Positions 58,429-64,000 of a DNA stretch of 64,000 nucleotides are shown here, in pieces. Position numbers and translations under genes: made by a program. The notes beneath the pieces were generated by a model, which worked only from the letters and a program-made list of their open reading frames with translations, was not told where the DNA came from and searched no databases. This DNA is from JACPRL01 sp035573715 (lineage in GTDB: Bacteria > Acidobacteriota > Terriglobia > Acidiferrales > 2-02-FULL-67-57). Each line of letters opens with the position of its first letter. The first letter of the stretch is position 1. The stretch is from NCBI GenBank assembly GCA_035573715.1, contig DATLZZ010000013.1, forward strand, positions 8,410 to 72,409. The letters are read 5' to 3'.

Positions 58429-58839
58429 ATGCCGCAATACTGGCTGTTTCTGAGCGATCCGGAGAGCTACCACTACGACGAGTTGTTCGAGAAGAAGCGC
58501 GACGTCTGGGACGGCGTGTTTGGGTCGATGGCGCAGCGCCACATCGCCGAGATCAGGAAGGGCGACCGCATCCTCGGCTACCACACCGCGCCGGAGAAAA
58601 GCGTCTACTGCGAGCTGCGCGCCGCCAGCGGGCCGTATCAGAACCCAGAACTGAAGGAAAAGAACCTGGTGCTCGAGGTCGCCGCAGTGCGCAAGCTCAA
58701 GCGCCCAGTGTCGCTGGCTGAGCTCAAGTCCAACCCGAAGCTCAAAGGGATGCGGCTCTTCAAGTTTTTCCGTCCTATCGCCGTCTCCCCACTGACCGAG
58801 GCCGAGTACCAAGAAATCCTCCGCCTCGGCTCCCGCTAA
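58429..58839 (+). CDS. EVE-domain protein
   Basis: 136 residues from the ATG at 58429 (GGGAGG before). PUA-like EVE fold: YWLFLSDPESYHYDELFEK, WDGVFGSMAQRHIAEIRKGD and FKFFRPIAVSPLTEAEYQEI. Such domains bind modified bases in RNA or DNA (for example 5-methylcytosine or thiolated nucleotides). TTGACA at 58378 is a possible -35, but no good -10 follows. Confidence 0.85.
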   Translation: MPQYWLFLSDPESYHYDELFEKKRDVWDGVFGSMAQRHIAEIRKGDRILGYHTAPEKSVYCELRAASGPYQNPELKEKNLVLEVAAVRKLKRPVSLAELKSNPKLKGMRLFKFFRPIAVSPLTEAEYQEILRLGSR

Positions 58840-58850
58840 GCCTCATCTGT

Positions 58851-58856
58851 TATAGT
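58851..58856 (+). promoter_or_regulatory. -10 box of the RNase R gene
   Basis: TATAGT ends seven bases before the ATG at 58864 and there is no Shine-Dalgarno sequence, suggesting a leaderless mRNA. Confidence 0.45.
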
Positions 58857-58863
58857 GGCGGTA

Positions 58864-61293
58864 ATGGCGAGAGCCCATTCAGAAATCCACGAGAAGGACA
58901 TTCTGGGCGTGTTGCAGGGGGCGCGGCATCCGCTGAGTGTGCGCGAGCTGGCGAGCCAGCTCGACGCGCACGGCCGCGCACGGCAGGCGCTGAAAAAAGC
59001 GCTGCGGCGGTTGCGGCAGAGCGGGCGTATAGCCGAGGTGCGCGGCGGGCGCTTCATCCTGGCCGAGCGCAAGCAAGCTCAGGAAGCCAGGCACGCCGCG
59101 GGCAAGCCGCATCCGCGAGCCGAGGGCAAAGCGCTGGGCGGCATCACCGGGCGGCTGGTGGCGCACCGCGACGGCTACGGCTTCGTCATCCCCGATAAGC
59201 CGATTCCCGGCATTCAAGGGGACGTTTTCATCCCGCCGAACGCCATGAGCGACGCCATGCACGGCGACCGGGTGCGCGTGCGGCTGGTGGAGGGCCAGCG
59301 CGGGCGTCGCGGGACCGGGCGCAAGGAAGGACGCATCATCGGCGTCGAGAAACGGGCCCACGCCACCATAGTCGGGCAGTTCCGAGTCGGACCGAACTAC
59401 AACTTCGTCCAGCCCTACGACAACCGGCTGCGGCAGCCAATCGTGATTCCGCGCGGCGCGGAGAGGATTGACGGGCGCTCGACGCGCGAGCTCGATGGGA
59501 TGATGGTGAACGTCGAGATTACTCGCTTCGCCGAATCGACGGCCGCGCTGGCGCAGGGGCGGGTGCTAGAAGTGCTGGGCAAACCGGGCGACTTCGGGCT
59601 CGACGTCGAGCTCATCATCCGCAAGTACCATATCCCGCACCAATTTCCGGACGAAGTATTGGCCGAGGCGCGCGCCGTCCCGCGCGAAGTGCAGGCCGCG
59701 GAGGCGGCGCGGCGGCACGACTTCCGCGAACTGCCGATTGTGACCATCGACGGCGAGGACGCCAAAGACTTCGACGACGCCGTCTACGTCGAGCGCCGGC
59801 CGAACGGCCACTGGCGGCTGCAGGTGCACATCGCCGACGTCTCGCACTACGTGCGGCCGGGCAGCGAGCTCGACCGCGAGGCGCGGCTGCGCGGCACTTC
59901 GGTCTACTTTCCCGACCGCGCTGTGCCGATGTTGCCCGAGGAGCTCTCGAACGGCATCTGCTCGCTGCGGCCGGAGGTGGAGCGGCTGGTGCTGTCGTGC
60001 GTGATGGAGCTCGACGCTCGCGGCGAAGTGACGGACTACTGGTTCGCCGAGGGCGTGATTCGCTCGGCCGCCCGGATGACCTACACCGCGGTGAACGCCT
60101 GCCTGGAAGGCGATGCCGAGACGCGGCAGCGCTATGCGGCACTCGTGCCGGAGTTCGAAAAGATGAAGGAGCTGGCGCTCATCCTCAACGCCAAGCGCGA
60201 CCGGCGCGGCTCGATTGATTTCGACCTCCCCGAACCCATCATCCGCTTCGACGAGCGCGGCCAGATGGTGGGCATTGCGCGCAGCGAGCGCAACATCGCC
60301 CACCGGCTGATTGAAGAGTTCATGCTGGCGGCGAACGAAACCGTGGCCGGGTTTCTGGAGCGGCAGGGCGTGGCCTCGCTCTACCGCATCCACGAAACAC
60401 CCGACCCGCAGAAGGTGATGGAGTTCGAAGAGATTGCGGCAACGTTCGGCTACTCGCTCGGGCTCTCGGAGCAGATGACGCGCAAGGTGCGCATCCGAGG
60501 CCGGGAGCACGGGCACGGCCGACGGCAGGAGCGCGCCCAGTTTGTACCGGAGCGCATCGCCATCTCGCCGCGGCACTACCAGAGCCTGGTGGCGAAGATC
60601 GAAGGCAAGCCGGAGGAGCGCATTCTGAGCTACCTGATGCTGCGCTCGCTCAAGCAAGCGCGCTATTCGGAGAAAAACGTCGGGCACTTCGCGCTGGCCA
60701 CGCCCTGCTACACGCACTTCACCTCGCCCATCCGCCGCTATCCCGACTTGATCGTGCACCGGCTGCTGAGGTGGGCGCTGGCGGCCGACGCCAAGCCAGC
60801 GCGGGCGGGGCGGGAGCTCATTCATGCGAGTCGGATTCCCGCGCCGGCCAAGCGTGACGGCGAGCATTTGCGGGGGCCGCTGACGATGGAGGAGCTGGCT
60901 TCGATTGCCAGCGAGTCGTCCGATTCCGAACGCCGGGCCGACGACGCCGAGCGCGAGCTGATTGACCTGAAGAAGCTCGACTACATGGAGCAGCACCTGG
61001 GCGACGAGTTCGACGGCCTCATCATCAGCGTCGCCAAGTTCGGCTTCTGGGTGGAACTGCTGGAGCTGTTCGTCGAGGGCTTTGTGCCGCTGGAGTCGCT
61101 CGACCCCGCCGCCGATTACTTTTTTCGCGAACCGACACGGAGCATCGCCCCCGGACGGCGCAGCAAGGTCAAGGACGCGCCGACCTTCCGTCTGGGCGAC
61201 CGCATCCGGGTGCGCGTGGACCGGATCGACCGCGTGCTGAAGCAGATTCAGTTTTCGGTGACGAGACAGGGGAAAACAGGTAAGATTTCATAA
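58864..61293 (+). CDS. rnr: Ribonuclease R
   Basis: 809 residues from the ATG at 58864 (a GTG three codons upstream overlaps the -10 and is not used). N-terminal winged-helix region (ILGVLQGARHPLSVRELASQ), cold-shock-like domains, then the RNB catalytic domain with VTIDGEDAKDFDDAVYVE (four-Asp metal site), and FTSPIRRYPDLIVHRLL. C-terminal S1 domain (ISVAKFGFWVELLELFVEGF). Degrades structured RNA 3' to 5'. The Lys-rich tail of some relatives is missing. Confidence 0.95.
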   Translation: MARAHSEIHEKDILGVLQGARHPLSVRELASQLDAHGRARQALKKALRRLRQSGRIAEVRGGRFILAERKQAQEARHAAGKPHPRAEGKALGGITGRLVAHRDGYGFVIPDKPIPGIQGDVFIPPNAMSDAMHGDRVRVRLVEGQRGRRGTGRKEGRIIGVEKRAHATIVGQFRVGPNYNFVQPYDNRLRQPIVIPRGAERIDGRSTRELDGMMVNVEITRFAESTAALAQGRVLEVLGKPGDFGLDVELIIRKYHIPHQFPDEVLAEARAVPREVQAAEAARRHDFRELPIVTIDGEDAKDFDDAVYVERRPNGHWRLQVHIADVSHYVRPGSELDREARLRGTSVYFPDRAVPMLPEELSNGICSLRPEVERLVLSCVMELDARGEVTDYWFAEGVIRSAARMTYTAVNACLEGDAETRQRYAALVPEFEKMKELALILNAKRDRRGSIDFDLPEPIIRFDERGQMVGIARSERNIAHRLIEEFMLAANETVAGFLERQGVASLYRIHETPDPQKVMEFEEIAATFGYSLGLSEQMTRKVRIRGREHGHGRRQERAQFVPERIAISPRHYQSLVAKIEGKPEERILSYLMLRSLKQARYSEKNVGHFALATPCYTHFTSPIRRYPDLIVHRLLRWALAADAKPARAGRELIHASRIPAPAKRDGEHLRGPLTMEELASIASESSDSERRADDAERELIDLKKLDYMEQHLGDEFDGLIISVAKFGFWVELLELFVEGFVPLESLDPAADYFFREPTRSIAPGRRSKVKDAPTFRLGDRIRVRVDRIDRVLKQIQFSVTRQGKTGKIS

Positions 61294-61308
61294 TTCGTTC
61301 CGATCACT

Positions 61309-63153
61309 ATGGCGACTGAGACTATCCCGAGCACGCGGCCGGGCGTTCCGCCGGGCGACGTGAGCCGGAACGGGGCCGAGACGCTGCTCGAGGTGCTGCG
61401 GGCGCGCGCCGAAACGACGCCGCAGCAAGTGCACCTGCTGCTCTATGACGACCAAGAACGCCTGACGACGCTGAACTTCGCAGAGCTGTATGCGGGCGCA
61501 AGCGCGATAGCGCAGGGACTCTCCGCGCGCGGCATCCGGCGCGGCGACACGGTGGCGCTGATGCTCCCGACCGGCCGCGAGTTTTTCTTTACCTTTCTGG
61601 GCACGCTGCTCGAAGGGGCGATCCCGGTTCCGCTCTATCCTCCGTTCCGGGCCGACCGCACCGAGGAGTACGCGCAGCGGCAGACGGCAATTCTTCGCAA
61701 CGCCGAGGCGCGGGCTCTGGTAACCTTCCGCGAGGTGGAGCGGCTGGCGCGGCTGCTGAAACCGCGCGTGAGCACGCTCGCCGTGGTAGCGACCGCCGAG
61801 CCGTTGGGCGCGCACGGCCAGCGTCGCGGGCCTTCCAGCGTCGTGCAGCCCGACGACGTCGCGCTCATCCAATACACCAGCGGCAGCACCGGCGACCCGC
61901 GCGGCGTGGTGGTGACGCACCGGGCGCTGCTGGCCAACCTGCGCGCCATCGGCCACGGCACCCAGGTGCGCGGCGACGACGTGGTGGTGTGCTGGCTGCC
62001 GCTTTACCACGACATGGGGCTCATCGGCTGCTGGCTCTTCGCGCTCTACTACGGCCTGCCGATGGTGACGCTCTCCCCGCTGGCCTTTCTGCGCCGGCCG
62101 GAGCGCTGGCTGTGGGCCTTCCACAGGCACCGCGGAACTCTTTCGCCGGCCCCCAACTTCGCTTACGAGCTCTGCGTGCGCAAAGTGAGCGACGCGGCCA
62201 TCGCCGGGCTCGACCTTTCGAGCTGGCGAGTGGCGCTGAACGGCGCCGAGCCCATCAGCCCGGAGACGCTGGAGCGGTTCGCGGCGCGCTACGCCCCGCA
62301 CGGGTTCCGCCCGGAAGCCATGATGCCGGTCTACGGCCTGGCGGAGTGTACGGTGGCCCTGACGTTTGCGCCGCTCGGGCGGGCCCCGCAGCTCGATCGG
62401 GTGGAGCGGGACACGTTCCAGAAGACGAAGCAGGCCAAGCCGGCGGCGGCGAGTGGAGCGGGCGCGCTGCGATTCGTCTCCGTGGGCCGGGCGTTGCCGG
62501 GGCACGAGATTCGCATCGTGGACGACCACGACCAGCCACTGCCGGAGCGCCTGGAAGGCCACGTGCAGTTCCGCGGCGCGTCGGCGATGCAGGGCTACTA
62601 TCGCAATCCGGAAGCAACCGAGGAAGCAAAGACGGCCGACGGCTGGTATCGCACCGGCGACCTCGGCTACCTGGCCGGCGGCGAGCTCTACATCACCGGG
62701 CGCGTGAAGGACCTGATCATCAAGGCGGGGCGCAACATCTACCCGCAGGAAGTGGAAGAGCTGGCGGCGAGCGTCGAAGGCGTGCGCCGCGGCTGCGTGG
62801 CGGCGTTTGCGGTGCCAGAGCTGCGCAGCGGCACCGAATCGCTGGTGCTGGTGGCCGAGACGCGGGAGACGGACGCGGCGGTGCAGGCCCGAATCAGCGC
62901 CGAGATTATGCGGCGGGTGAACGCCTCGGCGCGAGTCTCGCCGGATGTGGTGCGGCTGGTGCCGCCGCAGAGCATCCCCAAAACGCCCAGCGGGAAACTG
63001 CGCCGGTCGGCCTGCCGGGAACTCTACCTGCGCGACGCGTTGACGCTGCGGCCGGCGCCGGCCTGGGTACAGGTAACGCGCCTGGTGGCGGGCAACGCGC
63101 TGGAAACGCTGCGCGGCCTGTTCACCGCCAACCATCGCGCACCGCAAGACTAG
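61309..63153 (+). CDS. Fatty acyl-AMP ligase-like adenylating enzyme
   Basis: 614 residues. ANL superfamily with A3 motif YTSGSTGDPRGVVVTH, WLPLYHDMGLIGCWL (typical of fatty acyl-AMP ligases), YGLAECTVALTFA and YRTGDLGYLAGGELYITGR, ending KDLIIKAGRNIYPQEVEELA and the C-terminal Lys in IPKTPSGKLRRSA. It activates a fatty acid as acyl-AMP, passing it to an acyl carrier protein or CoA. No carrier protein, PKS or NRPS is adjacent, so the acceptor is unknown. Starts 15 bases after rnr. Confidence 0.88.
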   Translation: MATETIPSTRPGVPPGDVSRNGAETLLEVLRARAETTPQQVHLLLYDDQERLTTLNFAELYAGASAIAQGLSARGIRRGDTVALMLPTGREFFFTFLGTLLEGAIPVPLYPPFRADRTEEYAQRQTAILRNAEARALVTFREVERLARLLKPRVSTLAVVATAEPLGAHGQRRGPSSVVQPDDVALIQYTSGSTGDPRGVVVTHRALLANLRAIGHGTQVRGDDVVVCWLPLYHDMGLIGCWLFALYYGLPMVTLSPLAFLRRPERWLWAFHRHRGTLSPAPNFAYELCVRKVSDAAIAGLDLSSWRVALNGAEPISPETLERFAARYAPHGFRPEAMMPVYGLAECTVALTFAPLGRAPQLDRVERDTFQKTKQAKPAAASGAGALRFVSVGRALPGHEIRIVDDHDQPLPERLEGHVQFRGASAMQGYYRNPEATEEAKTADGWYRTGDLGYLAGGELYITGRVKDLIIKAGRNIYPQEVEELAASVEGVRRGCVAAFAVPELRSGTESLVLVAETRETDAAVQARISAEIMRRVNASARVSPDVVRLVPPQSIPKTPSGKLRRSACRELYLRDALTLRPAPAWVQVTRLVAGNALETLRGLFTANHRAPQD

Positions 63154-63179
63154 CAACAGGGGTCCCGAAAGGAGCAACC

Positions 63180-63725
63180 ATGAGAAGGCACGGGGTGATG
63201 GTCGTGCTCTTGGTGTTAGCGAGCGTCGCGGCGACGAGGGCGGAGGAAGGCATCCGCAATTTTCTGCGCCTGAACGAGCAGGTGTGCACGGGCGGGCAGC
63301 CGACCCTCGAGCAGTTGGCGAAACTAAAGGCAGATGGAGTGCGCGGCATACTGAATCTGCGACGCCCGACGGAAAAGCAAACGCTGGTGCCGGGCGGCGA
63401 GCCAATACCCTACGATGCCGCGGCGGAAGAAGACGAAGCACGCCGGCTGGGCTTGAAGTACTTCAACATCCCGGTCGACGGGGAAGCGCCCACCGATGCG
63501 CAGGTCAAAGAGTTTCTGAAGGTCACCGCCGACCAGGCCAACCGGCCGCTGTTCATCCATTGCAGCTCGGCCAACCGCGTGGGCGGTTTCTGGATGATCC
63601 GGCGGGTGCTCGTGGATGGCTGGTCGGTGGAAGAGGCCGAGAAGGAAGCGCGGCTCATCGGCCTGCGCAACCCGAAGACGGAAGCCTTTGCGCGCGACTA
63701 CATCGCAAGGCACAGCGGGAAGTAA
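63180..63725 (+). CDS. Exported protein-tyrosine-phosphatase-like protein
   Basis: 181 residues from the ATG at 63180 (AAAGGAG before), signal peptide (MVVLLVLASVAATRAEEG). The P-loop-like HCSSANRVGG is one residue short of the classic HCx5R (Cys-x4-Arg). DSP-like order with LRRPTEKQTLVPGG, FNIPVDGEAPTDAQV (general-acid Asp) and the loop. It resembles the TIGR01244 / beta-lactamase-hydrolase-like phosphatase set. It may dephosphorylate a periplasmic substrate or have a different activity. Follows the acyl-AMP ligase by 26 bases. Confidence 0.8.
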   Translation: MRRHGVMVVLLVLASVAATRAEEGIRNFLRLNEQVCTGGQPTLEQLAKLKADGVRGILNLRRPTEKQTLVPGGEPIPYDAAAEEDEARRLGLKYFNIPVDGEAPTDAQVKEFLKVTADQANRPLFIHCSSANRVGGFWMIRRVLVDGWSVEEAEKEARLIGLRNPKTEAFARDYIARHSGK

Positions 63726-63887
63726 GGAAGAGCTTGTCCACGGACCTGCGGTGAGCGAAGTCGACCCCTGAACGCGGATAGGTCGCTCGGAAACAGCCGA
63801 GAATCGGGCGAGCGCGAGCCCAATACGGCGAAATCCACAGCGGGAATCGGCGGCAGTCGCCACAGTCGCCACCCGCCGCCGACGCCG
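63726..63887. other. Intergenic, no gene seen
   Basis: About 160 bases after the phosphatase-like gene with no coding signal; GGCGGC and GCCGCC (63851-63878) could form a hairpin that ends the transcript. Confidence 0.4.
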
Positions 63888-64000
63888 GTGGCCGTTGCCG
63901 CGGCTCAGACAGGCATGCCTGTCCGGCCAACCCCGCGCGGTTTTTGCGGTTTTCGCGGTTTTTGCGGTTTTGCCGTTGTCCCAGGAAACCGGAAAAAATC
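63888..64000. repeat. Large palindromic dispersed element, copy 2 (cut by window edge)
   Basis: Begins with GGTGGCCGTTGCCGCGGC, a perfect palindrome GACAGGCATGCCTGTC (63908-63923) and GCCAACCCC, then four 9-base TGCGGTTTT/CGCGGTTTT units and CCGTTGTCCCAG. All of these parts occur in the same order at 22911-23065. The reverse-complement arm expected after the loop lies beyond the window. Confidence 0.8.

Overview
The window is GC-rich and gene-dense, and every recognisable gene is bacterial. Outer-membrane logic is present: a TonB-type energy transducer, an AsmA-type protein, a DUF5916-type outer-membrane barrel, lipoproteins and many Sec signal peptides. Other features are a B12-dependent ribonucleotide reductase, a multihaem cytochrome next to a Tat-exported multicopper oxidase, paired SYLF proteins, several small exported proteins of unknown function, and dispersed palindromes built on GGGGCTnnAGCCC. 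Together these best fit an Acidobacteriota (probably uncultured, MAG-type) chromosome. The phylum is an inference from gene content and style; no rRNA or tRNA gene was found. No prophage, integrase, transposase, CRISPR array or plasmid function was seen.

Layout. 1-5.3 kb: phosphopentomutase (cut by the left edge), then a pentahaem cytochrome plus multicopper oxidase pair. 5.4-14.2 kb: uvrA with a co-oriented TPR protein and small exported proteins, then uvrC followed by YtxH- and DUF948-like envelope proteins. 14.2-19.4 kb: DUF2064 glycosyltransferase, two tandem SYLF genes, and a sulfur/tRNA thiolation block (cysteine desulfurase, DinB-like, mnmA). 19.4-25.7 kb: AsmA-like and TonB genes divergently arranged, a large repeat element, an SDR, a degenerate receiver-like protein and a PilZ protein. 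25.7-33.1 kb: class V aminotransferase, HAD hydrolase, small proteins, the DUF5916 barrel, an alpha/beta hydrolase, and a cupin with an aldo/keto reductase. 33.1-36.7 kb: a strongly structured RNA with its own promoter and terminator ahead of an unknown gene, then CBS, flavoprotein reductase, TPR and MOSC genes, and a YbaK-domain protein with a very basic tail. 36.8-41.2 kb: nrdJ followed by five tiny ORFs, three carrying paired cysteines or Cys/His. 41.2-55.2 kb: PLP enzymes, DoxX, an exported isoaspartyl methyltransferase, a Ca2+/H+ antiporter, a DUF4139 protein, a CDF transporter with a tripled C-terminal region, an LPPG-repeat protein and an amidohydrolase. 55.2-64 kb: an ArsR-family regulator with an 18-residue, six-cysteine micropeptide, then dtd, RidA, two exported DinB-like proteins, an EVE protein, RNase R, a fatty acyl-AMP ligase, an exported phosphatase-like protein, and a second copy of the large repeat element at the right edge.

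How it works together. Most of the window is housekeeping: nucleotide excision repair (UvrA, UvrC), nucleotide supply (DeoB, NrdJ), tRNA quality (MnmA with its likely sulfur donor, Dtd, YbaK-like) and RNA decay (RNase R). These are interleaved with envelope and periplasmic proteins. The parts least explained by known families are the ArsR/Cys-rich micropeptide unit, the tiny-protein train behind nrdJ, the structured RNA at 33.2 kb and the TGCGGTTTT palindromic repeat element. Several genes place a -10 box 6-10 bases before the start codon, which suggests frequent leaderless transcripts.
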